Program-made: the position numbers and the translations under genes
Shown: positions 23,263 to 35,623 of the stretch, in pieces
Position numbering within the stretch: the stretch's first letter is position 1
Layout: each line of letters begins with the position of its first letter
Notes under the pieces: generated by a model
What the model saw: the letters and a program-made list of their open reading frames with translations, nothing else
Database searches by the model: none
Told to the model about the DNA's origin: nothing
NCBI GenBank assembly: GCA_036873135.1
Contig: JAPTYO010000010.1
Location: 7,416,634 to 7,480,633, forward strand
DNA length: 64,000 nt
Direction of reading: 5' to 3'
Source: Clarkia xantiana subsp. parviflora
Taxonomy: Eukaryota > Streptophyta > Magnoliopsida > Myrtales > Onagraceae

Positions 23263-24534
23263 GAGTTAATATGTCTTTTGTTCTATGATGTTTGACTAGG
23301 CCTGTTAATTTTACCCGTGACCCGCAAACGACCCGCAAATGACCCGTTCACGGGTCGGGTAAGGGTGACCCTAATCACACTAACGGGTCATTTACCGGGT
23401 GACCCGTAAATGACCCGTTGAGTGCGGGCCGGGTACGGGTTTGTAGTTATGACCCGTACTCGGCCCGTGACTCGTTTAGATCAGTTTTTTTTTCTTCTTT
23501 TTTTTTTTTTTTTTAATAAATTTTATACCTAAATTCTAATTCCTAAATCCTAAGTTAATTCTAAATCCTATGTTAGTATTGCATTTTCGTAGATTTTTGT
23601 TATTGGAATATTGGATTTTGGAATTGCACTGTTGTTAAAAATGTTGTTAGTGTTACTTGTATGCCTGGTGTTGCATTGCTTGACTCTGTTTGGAGATTGG
23701 AGATAGTTGAAGTCTTTATTTTGGTTGGTAATGAGAGGGTGGAAGTCCGAACTGCAGACAGTTATTGGAGTACACACTATTTAGTATTTACAGAGAAACA
23801 AACCTCAACTTCTTCTGTACGTATGCTCGTTTCCCTTAATGAAGCACCAAGAAATGAAACTCTGTCTTTTACCTTTAGAATTGATTTAGTTGGTACCTCG
23901 ATTCAGTTTTAGATTTAGGGTGTCAGTTGTTTCTCTTTCTCATTAAACCAAGTGGTCTCAGGTTGTTGGTATCTGCAGCTGCATTGCTTGACCCGGGTTG
24001 CTGGTCAACCCGAGTACGGGTTTACGACCTTGACCCGTGGTGACCCCCGGGTCAATCACGGGTCGGGGTCGTTCGTGACCCGCGGGTCGCGGGTCGCGGG
24101 TCACGGGTTGTGACCCGTTGACAAGCCTATGTTTGACCACTTTTGAGTTTTGATCAATGATGTTTTTTTTACCTAGTTTTGGTACCATATGTTTGCAGAT
24201 TTATTTACTTTTGGTCCGACTGTTACATTCTGTCCATTTTTTCCGTTAAGTGACATGTGCAAGTCACGTGATCCACCCTAAACTTTCAATTTTGTTCAAA
24301 TTTGGGGGAATTGACACCCTAAACCTAGTTCAATGGGTCGATTCCCCCAAAATTGAAAGTTTAGGGTGGATCACTTGCACTTGTCACTGAACGGAAAAAA
24401 TGGACGGAATGTAACGGTCGGACCAAAACTAGAAAAATATGCAAACATATGGTACCAAAACTAGGAAAAAAAAATATCATAGACCAAAACCTCTAAAGTG
24501 GTCAAACATCATGGACCAAAAGACATATTAGCCC
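23263..24534. mobile_element. Mutator-like MITE interrupted by a hAT-like MITE
   Basis: Flanked by the 9-bp duplication TATTTAAAA (23254-23262, 24535-24543). Ends are GAGTTAATATGTCTTTTG and its near-complement CAAAAGACATATTAGCCC. Without the inner insertion (23297-24129 plus one 8-bp duplication) it is about 430 bp of near-complete inverted repeat, with a small loop near 24320. No coding. Confidence 0.88.
23297..24129. mobile_element. hAT-like MITE with GACCCG-rich ends
   Basis: Starts TAGGCCTGT, ends ACAAGCCTA, with the 8-bp duplication TGTTTGAC on both sides (23289-23296, 24130-24137), the size typical of hAT elements. Subterminal regions carry dense GACCCG/CGGGTC motifs in both orientations (23315-23475, 23990-24120), a plausible array of transposase-binding sites. 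833 bp, no transposase. Confidence 0.9.
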
Positions 24535-24543
24535 TATTTAAAA

Positions 24544-25360
24544 TGTTGATATTTAGTTAACTTTAACTATTAGATTGGTTGATTTTTACTTTCTAACTTA
24601 ATTTTATGTTTAAAATTGGTATAAACCAACATGTTATTTTTCCACTTTTTGAAGTGTGATCTGTTGATCTTATTTTAGGTTTATTCCCTTAAAAAATAGG
24701 GTTAATTATCAAAATGTTAGCTCACGTTTTAGTCAGCGAATAAAATGCTAGCGCATGTCTCTTTTCGGACAAATAGGTAGCTTAGATTTTCTTAAGTGAG
24801 CAAATAACTAGGAAAAAAAAAATTTGAAATTAATCAATTTAATAACTGGAATACTAAATATCAAATTTTAAAGACTTTTTGATTAACAAATTTTAAAGAC
24901 GGATATATCATTTGACATAAATGTCAAATATTATGTCATATACATATATAAGTGGAAAAAAATCAATATCAAAGTCAAACGATTCGATCTACCGATGAAT
25001 TTATAGTGTTTTGTACTTATTTACTTTATTAACACACCACCTAATACTACCTTGACAGAAAATTCAACTGTTTGTTGACTGATTAATTTCTAACATCATT
25101 CAATGTTATATTATTTGTTGTTATTTACCTATGAATTTTATTTGGGAACCACGTATGGGCTTACATACATCAACTTGTCAATATAGACCCCTCAATTTTG
25201 GACCTGCTGATTATATTATGGGCTAGCTACCTGATACTCGTCCCCAACCATTGCAAATGATGCTGTATAACTTTTGTACCCATGTTGTGCCTGACCCGTT
25301 ATAATCATAACTTTGGGTACATTTCTTAAAAAGTTGGCTAAAATTCCTGAGAAATATATT
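24544..25360. other. AT-rich intergenic DNA
   Basis: No gene. 24700-24810 contains degenerate copies of a dispersed motif (GACAAATTGCTAGCT-like) also found at 11360-11660, 19640-19960 and 53000-53285. Confidence 0.5.
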
Positions 25361-25365
25361 AACAT

Positions 25366-25549
25366 TGTTACGAAAGTATAGAGCTAATGGAAGAGAGAAT
25401 TTAGAGATGATCTTATTATCACACATAGGAGCCCTTATATAGGGATTACATAGACTTGGGGAGGAAGTAAATTTAATACTAGGAAAGTCTAAATAAGGAA
25501 GATGGTATATACACGTAATATTGAACATCCACTAAATATATTCACAACA
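25366..25549 (-). repeat. 3' LTR of the identical-LTR element
   Basis: Starts TGTTACGAAAG and ends TTCACAACA. It has a central CCCTTATATAGGG, likely the TATA region read on the minus strand. Identical to 30140-30323. Confidence 0.93.
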
Positions 25550-25625
25550 CTCCCCCTTGGATGTTCATAAGGGAATTGTGCCTCGTTAAAACCTTACTAG
25601 AAAAAAAACCCATTGGGATAAAAAT

Positions 25626-25940
25626 CTAGTGAAGGAAAAAGAGTACACAATTATGGATCCCTTTTGTAAGCTGCCTCGTTAAAAACCTTACCAGGAAAAC
25701 CCGATGGGACAAAACCTTGGTTAAGGGAAAAAGAGTGCAGCGGTGTAGATTCTCCCCCTGATGTTGACATATCGTAATTTCATTAAGTCGACGCAATCCA
25801 ATCATGTTCGCCAATATTCCAGATGTCGCAGTCGATAAAGCCTCCTTGAAAAGATCCGCTAGATAGTCATATGAACAAATTCGTTGGATGAAGAATAACT
25901 TGAGACGAATGTGTTTTGTATGTCTCCTTTGATATAACAA
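25626..25940 (-). pseudogene. Copia RNase H C-terminal remnant
   Basis: The minus-strand frame contains HIRLKLFFIQ, then LADLFKEALSTATSGILANM and IGLRRLNEI, matching the usual copia end 'KHI..KFFFIRD... LADIFTKALP...GMRRL'. The catalytic part is missing. Confidence 0.75.
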
Positions 25941-28409
25941 TCTTCAACTCGAGCTATATGACCTGCATTATCTTCATATATATATATATATATATATACA
26001 CAATATAATGCTACATTTGAAAATTGTGCACTTCCATGTTATAACTTACATTTGTGTAGCAAATTAATTTAGGTCTTGATTCATCATGATATTAAACTCA
26101 TGGAATTCTTACAATCATTAAGGTACTCAATAAATGTGTTTATCTATGCAAACTAGCTTCAAGACATTTTTTTTTATAGGACAAGATTATTTTCAATCTC
26201 TTAAGTAGTCGATCTTCAGGCCGAGCCAAACCTTTGTCCTTTCAATATATTTTGTCTGAATTTAACATCATAAATAAATTGATTGTATTTATAAACTCTT
26301 CACGAGTTTCAATATCTTTAAATTCTCCCCCTCACGCGATGCCCCTTTCGGCTATAGCGTGATCAATTCAACTTATCAAAATATCAGTTTTCTTGATTCG
26401 CATAATATCATCTGATATATCTTAGCTCAAATGAGCTATACATTGTGGAGAATATAACATAATTTGCCTGTATTATTTTAAATGGTACAATATCTTTATT
26501 ATCCAACATTCTTGGAAAAATTTCATGCTAGCATTTTCAATCCTTCTAGGATTTTCACTTTAATTTTGCTATCAAATTAGCCACCCAAAAAGGGTATAAA
26601 TAATTCATATGTGGGACGCATTCAAAACTTTTTATGTACTGCCAACGTAATAATATATTTGAAGGTGATTTTTCCACTAAATGATCCATATAATAAATGC
26701 CAGGATTTTGCATATAACATTTGTACCACAGGTTGTGCGTATATATCTTACGACACAATTTATTTATGCGGGAAATAATTTGTATCCACTGGCTTCCACC
26801 TTATGCATTTTTCATGTTAATACTTGCGTCTTTTCAAACTTTGGCCAATCATAATATTTATTTAACATATTGAGCTCAAGATCCTCGACTCCTCGTCTTG
26901 TTTTATGATTTCACTCATGAATAATATTCAAAACTGTTGTCGACAACTTTATATTTTACGGTTCCATCACTTCCCGTTAATGACATAACTCATTGAGATC
27001 TCTTTATTGTAATTACTTTCAGGTACCTGAACCACTTATGGGGTTTCATATTTAGTTATGTCTCTGTTCCTTTTTTGGGAAATCGCCTCCGTAATAAGAC
27101 CATATTTATCTTGCTCCATTCTTTTATTAAAAAAAATTCTTTGGAACCAATATCGCACGCTTCAGACGAGAGTTATTTTTCATTATAACTTGTCCAATCA
27201 GGACATTTCAAAATTGGAGCATTTGCAGCTGATACTTACTTGACTTATGATTTTCTGGGTCTCATAAAGTCACTAATTAATAGGCAGTATCTTAAAATGT
27301 TTATCTCTTTGAACTTCAGGTTCATATTCTCATTGTGCGAGGATCTAAATGAGATAATAATAATTTTTATCAGTCAATCTCTTTTCTGCCAGCTGCTTCT
27401 TTTCTCCCCCTAATGTTGGGAAAATTTGTTCATCAATAATAATCAGCAACTCTTGCTTTAATATATATCAGTCATTATTCCCAAATAATTGATTTAGACA
27501 ACATATTTTTCCCAACATTCTAGACCCATATTTGTGCGTTTACGGTGGAGCAGTTCAAATATATATCGCACATCATAAAATTCAAATATGGGAAATTTGT
27601 CTATTGACCAAAAGTTGGTTGTAATGGGAGAACTGTGATTTAACATTTGTTTGGTGCGCAATTATATTGCTGCTTTCATAATAGCAAGCATTTGTACACA
27701 ATTTGCTCTCATTGATAGCATGTTAACTATATAACCGGAGGTTCGTTGTAACATTCATGCTAAACTGCAAATATTGACAAAGAATTATCTAATTCTTATA
27801 ATAATTATCAACTTCCAATATCATCATCATTCTTTATTGCATAATCTGGAAATTTTGCTATTGCAAATTCTTGATAATTAAATGCACATGCGACCATATT
27901 GTAATGCATCTTTTAAAATAATATCGTGGTCCACATGGCAGGTGAACGTGCCCATATTCACCTTTTATTATTTCCATAAATTATGAAAATTTATCCAGAA
28001 CTTAGTTGATGATGATCACATAATGAATTTTCCTGAGAGCAAATATCATAATGATTTATGGAGAATCTTCAGATTCTTCCAAATAATGTGTTGCGCATCT
28101 TAAGTGATCCGGAATGGTCTGTAACCGGTCACGCCAAATATTGTATTATATGGGTAAAACTTCTGGTTTACCTCAATGCATCAGTAAACTTCAGGTTTAA
28201 CTGATATGTATATCTTTCGTATTTCCGTAGGAGATATGTCATGTATCTCTTGTAACATAATCCGCATATTGTTATTTTATTCATCGTCATCATAATGATG
28301 ATTGCGGAGTAATCAATTCTTTATAATAATGTATATGTAAGATATAAATAACAATAATAAAAAATGTAAAGAAATAAATAAATAACTTCGTATAAATGCT
28401 CAATTTCAT

Positions 28410-28880
28410 GATTTTCGGGATCATTTATAGCTCAATATATTAGGATCCTTATTTGTAACTCAAAATCTTTAATGATCTTTTGTTTATATCGCAAAATCTC
28501 TTAGGATATTCAGATCTCATTTTCATGATCCCAGGTCATTCATAAAAATAATTCAGGATCTTCAGGATCTCTGTTCATAATTTAAGATTTTCAGGGATCT
28601 TCAATCTCGTTAATTCATAGTCCCATATATTTAGGATCTTTAGGATCCTTTATTCATTTCCAGATCTTCTAGGATCTTCATGATCATTTATTCATAACTC
28701 ACGATCTCTTAGAATCTTCAGGATTCTTTATGTATAACTCATGTTTTACATGATTCACTTTTCATACTTGAAGATCTATACTTCATTAAATTATTATAGG
28801 ATCTTCTGGATCCTAAATGTAGTAATTCTTGAGTTTTTGAATAACTATTGATCTTATGGATCATTTTATAATAAAATGCA
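28410..28880. repeat. Degenerate tandem repeat (AGGATCTTCAGGATC units)
   Basis: Imperfect units of roughly 50-60 bp built on GGATCTTCAGGATC and TTTATTCATAACTCA, inside the identical-LTR element. Confidence 0.65.
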
Positions 28881-29439
28881 ATAAACATAAGAATATATGT
28901 ATTTAATAAATATAATGCAGTGCAAGAAATAAAAATATAAATATAAAGGTAATGCAATAAAAAAAATAACAGTATATGTAAATAAAGTGCAAAAAAAGTA
29001 AATATAAAAATTAAGGGAACTATAAATTCATAATTATTGATCTTCAAGATCGTAATATCGGATCTTCAGGATTCGAAATTCATAAAGAATGCATTTTTCA
29101 TAGTCATAATATCTCATAATTAATCATAATATATGCAAAGGTTTTTACTTTTCACATAGGTCACTTCGCCTAGTGTCATCGCGCTTCATATGATCAAAAT
29201 TTGCGCTGCATAATATCATTAATTTTATGATAGCGTCATCGCGCTTCTCAAAATTATCATTCTTCCAAATCAATTGAATTTTGCATTCTTTATTTGTAAG
29301 ATGCATCATCTTTTTTTTTATCGATATCATGATGATGCTAACAATTTTATCTATTTCAAAATCAAAATCAACTGTTTCTATGACCATGGTGATTATAACA
29401 TATTTGTATTTATACTCTTAAAATGTCATTATAAATTAT

Positions 29440-29605
29440 ATCACTCACTTCAGGGAGTGGATGCTTTCATCGCTATAATCATAATCTACAACACTCGCTT
29501 CAGGGAGTGGAGTGTATCCTCGTTATAATCATAACTTGTGACGCTTACTTCAAGGAGCGTAATATTTGCCTCTACGCTCGCTTCAGGGAGTGGAGCAATA
29601 TCAAT
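29440..29605. repeat. Short tandem repeat with CGCTTCAGGGAGTGGAG core
   Basis: Four imperfect copies of a CACTCGCTTCAGGGAGTGGA unit, spaced about 45-65 bp, joined by ATAATCATAA spacers. Lies in the presumed leader of the identical-LTR element. Confidence 0.7.
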
Positions 29606-30139
29606 ATATATAACTTTATGTATGAAATAATTTTTCACATTTATGTGTATTCAATATATAAATACTACCAAAATAAATAAAAAAATTACCGACGTGATCG
29701 GTGTGATGTTCATCCTCTTGTCGACAACGTGATGTCGTATACAGTAAATTCATCATATTGCTGACAAGTAAACATAATATTAGTTAGAATACAAAATAAA
29801 AAAAAATATAGGTAGAACCTAATATCAGTTAAAAAAAATAAAATTATAATCTTCCCTCTTATAATATGTTTGATGGTGATGGCCATATTTTTGATGATGA
29901 TGTCGTTGTCCTGAGGGTAAACATAAAGATGATCCCTCAAATAATATTTCCCGGACCCCTCAATTCTTCACGGACCACGGAGCGGCGCAAATTTGGATAT
30001 TAATCGGAAAGCAGCGACTATTGGTGAAAGCAAGTGCTCCAGATAATTAGGGTTGCTTAGGTATAATATAGAGGACATCGGCAGCAATGTAATTAAGGAG
30101 TAGCTAATAAAAAGTGTGAGGCAAATCGTGCTGATAACG

Positions 30140-30323
30140 TGTTACGAAAGTATAGAGCTAATGGAAGAGAGAATTTAGAGATGATCTTATTATCACACAT
30201 AGGAGCCCTTATATAGGGATTACATAGACTTGGGGAGGAAGTAAATTTAATACTAGGAAAGTCTAAATAAGGAAGATGGTATATACACGTAATATTGAAC
30301 ATCCACTAAATATATTCACAACA
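30140..30323 (-). repeat. 5' LTR of the identical-LTR element
   Basis: Base-for-base match to 25366-25549 by direct reading, followed by the second copy of AACAT. Confidence 0.93.
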
Positions 30324-30328
30324 AACAT

Positions 30329-32270
30329 GTTATATTTAGAGTCTTTAATTTTTTTGTTTTAGTAACAACTATGTCTAGTTGGTGTTTTTGGCAAGTAAAT
30401 TAATGCTGGAATTGATCATTAGGACATTTGGCCACATTCCAAAAAATTATTAGATGTTACATTAGGACATTTGAAAATGTATTTAATTAGTTCAAATTTG
30501 GGAGATAATTCCATTTATGTTTGGAAAAATAGGTGAACGGAAAATATTCAATTAATAGATATAAAACTTAAAAGGTCGAAATGGTAATTAACTAATTGTG
30601 AAAGTGAGCAAGATAAAATAGCCTGAGAAAATGGGCCAACTTGAGGCAAGACCAATGAGGGTTTTATAAGTTATATGGGCTTGGCAAGGAATTGTTAAGA
30701 TTTTCGGATTTTCTACTTTTACTGGTTTCTTTTTTTTTCAGGTCACATACACTTTTTTTTTAATACATTAATTAGTTTAGTTGTCAATAATATATGACCA
30801 TTTAGTTTACACGTTTACTTTTGAGTTACCTATATCTGAAAATGTAACAATTTAGTTACATTTTAATGAAACATTCAAAATGACCTTTCTATATTTATTC
30901 TTATCATGTTCTTTATATTCTTTCGTATTGTTTGTAATTCAATAAGTTTTTCATTAAAAAAAACTTTAATTTTTCGATAAAGAACATAATGAAGAACACG
31001 AGAATACGATGAAGAACACATAAATTGATTTAAGTTAAGGGTATAACTATCATTTTATAACAATTTAATAATAATGAGTCAAACATAAATGACTAAATGA
31101 AACAAATTTGAACCATTAAATCATATTCTAAACGTCAAAAAATAAAAGAAACAATTTGATCACATTGTACAAATAAATAAATTAAAAAATATATTAACTC
31201 TTTACTTAATGCACATAAAATGTTCAAGTGCCATCGAATGTAATATATTTTTATTCTCGCGTGGTGGTCCTTGGAGAGGCACATCAGAAGGGCAACACCT
31301 GTATCATGCTTGCACCACATCTATATTAATCCTCACTCGCACAGGGTCAGCCCCTAAAGAGTAAAGTGTTGGCCATGAATACTTTTCATTCTCATGGTCA
31401 CTAGTGGGGATTAACCCTTGAGGCGAGCCTTTGCCAAACCTACCTGATCTAGGAGTCCATGTCTGAGATGAGCCCATATCGAGGTGAACCTCATTGCTCA
31501 CTCTTACTGATTAAAACTCTAAATCTGTTATGGCTCATTTGGTCGAGTTAGTGTGTTGACCCTGACACACACTCGTATTAGATCATGTGACCAAGTTTAG
31601 CATGAGGTCTGATTAGAATTAGTGTTCTTAACTACGTAAATCGAGTAATGAGTCACTCATAAATCACACTTTGACGATGATGGGATACTAATTAAAAAAA
31701 TAGCCAATTCTCTAAAACGTTAGATACCGATAGTTAAGGCTTAAAGATGTAATTTTCCCTTAATATATATATATATATAGGTAAAAGTATGTAAACAAAA
31801 TAACATATTTGAAACCGATATTTTTTTAGTAACATGTTTTAACATGCGCATTATATTTCAAAATCATGTAAAAAAATTATCAAAATACATTGTAAAATAA
31901 TAAATTAACCGAATAATTTTATAAATATCAAAAATTAAAACTTAGTAACTGAATAGTTGGCTCTTTTCCATCCCTAATTCAAACAATTAACCATTAAAAT
32001 TTCCTTATTTATAGACTCCCAACCAAAATTAAGGCTCCAAATCAAAATTAAATTTTCCTTATTTATACATTCCCAACCGGATCTTATATTCCACAAGATC
32101 TATTGAGGATTTTGCTGAATTAAATTTAGTACAAACAGTTGCCCCAAAAAAAAAATAGTACTAACATAATCGATAGAAGATATGAGAATCAAGATATACA
32201 TTTTGCGACCCTATCTAGTATCTATATTCGTGGAAGAAGATCTAAATTTCTTGGTTGGTGAACGTGTGGG
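30329..32270. other. Intergenic AT-rich DNA
   Basis: No gene recognised. 31240-31660 is less AT-rich and may be an old retroelement piece, but no ends or domains are seen. Confidence 0.4.
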
Positions 32271-32290
32271 GGGTCAATAATGTATTCAAC

Positions 32291-32296
<6 letters not shown>

Positions 32297-32368
<72 letters not shown>
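32297..32368. repeat. (AT)n microsatellite
   Basis: About 36 uninterrupted AT units. Other (AT)n runs lie near 15791-15828, 25975-26000 and 36108-36118. Confidence 0.95.
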
Positions 32369-32370
<2 letters not shown>

Positions 32371-32770
32371 CCAATTATATAAGTTTGTATGGGTATAATG
32401 TATACACACTGTCAATTCAAAGGAAAAGTCAATGGTGTGCCTCCATTCATGTGTGTTGTCTAAGTGGTTCTTTTGGAAGTAGTTTTGATCATTTTCCCAT
32501 TCATTATGTTAAGAGAGTAATTTACCCTGCATTAATTTCTGTGAAATTATTTTTTTTTTCTGCTACATTTAAGTTGACTAGATAGTACAATCGAATTTTT
32601 AATCGTTAGATCAGATATATGAAAATATGTGTAATAAGTGAAAGTGTGAGGTCTAAGTAAAATTATTTATCTTTAAATTTGATGCATTAATTCGCATGAT
32701 GTAACTGTTGAAATTTCGATTACGTTTTAACTAAATATTTATTTTATTTTATTTTATTATAGAGTATCTT

Positions 32771-32867
32771 AGTTTTTTTTTTTTTTTTTTGCCATGCAAA
32801 ATATGTTAGTATTTTACAAAATATTTAGTATATACTAAAATATTTTGCATGGCAAAAAAAAAAAGGC
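32771..32867. repeat. Short near-perfect hairpin
   Basis: A T-run plus GCCATGCAAAATA on the left pairs with TATTTTGCATGGC plus an A-run on the right. A second weak inverted pair lies in the loop. Compact foldback, under 100 bp. Confidence 0.7.
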
Positions 32868-33390
32868 ACGTAAATTTTATTAGAATTCATGAAATATCTC
32901 TCGAACCTCAACTACTCTAACTCAGAACTATAATAAACGATAAAGAAGTGAAGTGATAAATAACAATGTCGAATTTTGTTGGACAAAAACGGTAACACAA
33001 ACTGATCTCGAATATACTAAATATCATATTGAGTAAATAGACTCGATCAAGCTCTCGACTCGAGTGTGAATAATTAATTCCTTTGAGGGAGCTTATCACA
33101 ATCAAGAAGGCAAATACGAAAAAATAAAACAAAAAAGAACGTTTCTAATATATATAGAATTTATTTATCTCATAATTTGCTACATGTCGTCCGATATTTT
33201 TGAACTGTTAGATTCAAAATTTACGACACATGACATATGGCAACAATTGTGAACCTGAACATACATTAATATGACAAAAGAAGCGCGTCCCGATTATATA
33301 AGGTCCATATATATATTATTGTTAATCTAATTTATATATTTAATAAAAAAAATTACTCATCATACATAAACTAGGAGGGGATTAAAAAAT

Positions 33391-33956
33391 ATGGGTTAAT
33401 TAGCTCAATGTACTCATACGTTTCTGCATGTTGCTGGATGCACAACACATGTAAGCGAATGCACCCATACGTTTTGCTATGTTAGTGAATGCACCTGAAA
33501 CTCTAACACCGTTAGTTAAATACATATGCGCCACACAAACACCCGAATGCACCCACGACAACCAACCACCGCGACGACGACCAATCACCGCAATGGGCGA
33601 GTAGCAGACGACCAACCACGAAGATACACGACAACGCATTAAAGAAGAGTAGCGATACAAAAAAGCGTGTCTGTAGAGGTTTAGGTTTATGGTAATTAAT
33701 TTCATCACGACCGTAGAATATGATGATGGAGGGTATATCTGTCATTAGCAAAATCATTTATTTTTTTAATTAAAAAATGTTTGCATGTGAGTAGCACGTG
33801 AATAACTAACGACAAAAATAAACGGAACTTAGACTAAAGGTGTATTGACCAATAAAGCAATACATAGCGGTGCATTTAACAACATGAAAAAAACATATGA
33901 GTGCATTTGACAATATGACTAAAACATGTCGGTGCAGTTGGTTAATTAATTAACCC
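33391..33956. mobile_element. MULE-like MITE
   Basis: 9-bp duplication TTAAAAAAT (33382-33390, 33957-33965). Ends ATGGGTTAATTAGC and TTAATTAACCC. Subterminal motifs such as GAATGCACCCATACGTTT recur in inverted orientation on the right (ATGAGTGCATTTG). 566 bp, no coding. Confidence 0.75.
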
Positions 33957-34589
33957 TTAAAAAATTGAACAAATACTACGGATATAATTTCTAAAATAAA
34001 AAAGTATCTTCAATGGCGTATTAATAATTATAACATTAAGAAAGTAAATACGAAGAATAACAATTTGTCATCTTATAACATAAAAATAAAAGTAAAAGAC
34101 GAATCACTTTTTACTACTAGTTATTATTTTTTTTTTTGGCCAATTTTTTTTACTACTAGTTGAAGAGTAGAATGTAGACTAATTGCTACTTTTGAGATAC
34201 ATTGATTAATTATTAATTATATTATAATTATAAGGTTTAAAAAGTGCGATCTGAAAATGCGGGAGCGGGTCCTTGTCACGATTATGTAAATAAAGTGGAT
34301 AATCGTATTTTTATAACGGTTTTGCAACCGCATAGCACGTATGTTGTATTCTCTTGGACCGCTAAAGACATGGAAACCAACCGTGTGCATAGTTTTTTGT
34401 GTTTGTTTCTTAATTTCTTGGTATAGTATATTATTGAGTTTATTAAGGATAGATTATTATTAAAAGCAGTTAAAAATGCCCCCAACTTGTGGATGTTGTT
34501 GGGTGCTTCTGCTTGTATGATCAAGATATATTATTTAGAGATTAATTATATAATAAACTGATTTTGTGAGCCTAATTTATTTATTTATA

Positions 34590-35547
34590 GGGTTAAGAAC
34601 CTATGAAAGGTCTGAACTATCACTCATGTTAACGGGAGAGGTCTGAAATTTAAAAATTTAATAACTGAGGTCTGAAATTTAAGTTTTGTTGATAACGGCG
34701 GTCTCCGTTAGTTTTTTCCGTTAAAACTAACGGAAGTTGGTCACATGCTTGGCATGTGACCGAAAATAAAATAAATTTCCAAAAATGCCCTTCTATCAAG
34801 TGTGCCCCTCACATGCTTGAAGTGAAAAGACCAAAATGCCCTTGATGCCACCACAGCTCCACCAACCCAGCTCCGGCGACCACCAACCGTACTCCGGCGA
34901 CCACCAACCGTACTCCGGCGACCACCAACCGTACTCCGGCGACCACCAACCGTACTCCGGCGACCACCACCGTACTCCGGCGACAACCACTGTACTCCGG
35001 CGACCACTACCAAGGCTCCGATTGGGCCCAAATCGGAGCCACCGGCCCCGATTGGGCTCCGATCGGAGCCAAAAAGCTTCGATCGGAGCTTTGTGGCCCC
35101 GACCATAGCCACAGAGCTCCAGATCGGAGCTCTGTGGCTCCGACGAGAGCTTTTTTAGCTCCGATCGGAGTTTTTTCTGAGGTGGTAGCTGGAGTCGGGT
35201 CGCCGGAGCCGAGGTGGTGGTCGTCGGAGTCGAGGTGGTGGTGGCCGGAGTCGGGTGGTGGTGGCCGGAGTCGGGTGGCGGTGGACGGAGTTGGGTGGTT
35301 TTAATTTGACTTTAGGGGTAAAATTGTCATTTCACATTTCCTTAAATAAGATATTAAATAAAACAAAATAATAAAATGGGTAAAAAATGTCATTTCACAC
35401 AATTCTTTTAAATTTAACCCTTAAAATGGACGGAAAACCTCAAATCAACAAAATTGAAATTTCAGACATCCGTTATTAACTTTTTAAATTTCAGACCTCT
35501 CCCGTTAACATGGGTAATAGTTCAGACCTTTCATAGGTTCTTAACCC
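34590..35547. mobile_element. MULE-like long-TIR element with palindromic GC core
   Basis: Inverted ends over 100 bp, starting GGGTTAAGAACCTATGAAAG (complement ends at 35547). Flanks TTATTTATA (34581-34589) and CTATTTATA (35548-35556) are a 9-bp duplication with one mismatch. The core holds a 21-bp minisatellite and GCTCCGATCGGAGC palindromes. No transposase. Confidence 0.82.
34868..35000. repeat. 21-bp minisatellite (CTCCGGCGACCACCAACCGTA)
   Basis: About six nearly perfect copies of a 21-bp unit based on CCGGCGACCACCAACCGTA. The long open frames here on both strands come only from the repeat length being a multiple of three. Confidence 0.9.
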
Positions 35548-35623
35548 CTATTTATACGGTAAAAAAGTGAAAGTATAATATATTCAGGAGTACCGCAAAA
35601 ACAATGCACAATTAGTATATGTA

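Larger units (their letters stand above)
25366..30323 (-). mobile_element. Non-autonomous copia-derived LTR element with identical LTRs
   Basis: 184-bp LTRs at 25366-25549 and 30140-30323 appear identical base for base. Target duplication AACAT (25361-25365, 30324-30328). Polypurine tract (minus strand AAGGGGGAG) beside the left LTR; primer-site-like TTATCAGCACGA (minus) beside the right LTR. The 4.6-kb interior has only decayed copia remnants: an RNase H end (about 25750-25930, GILANMIGLRRLNEI) and an RT-region piece (about 27330-27440, minus strand, 'LGGEKKQL ... LDPRTNE'-like), full of stops. The remainder is AT-rich with tandem repeats. Confidence 0.93.

Noticed and set aside
30740..31150. 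Possible weak foldback around TCATTAAAAAAAACTTTAA
   Set aside because: Arms pair poorly by eye and no target duplication was found.
34741..35112. 123-codon minus-strand frame with repeated GGRRSTV
   Set aside because: It reads through a 21-bp minisatellite, whose period is a multiple of three.
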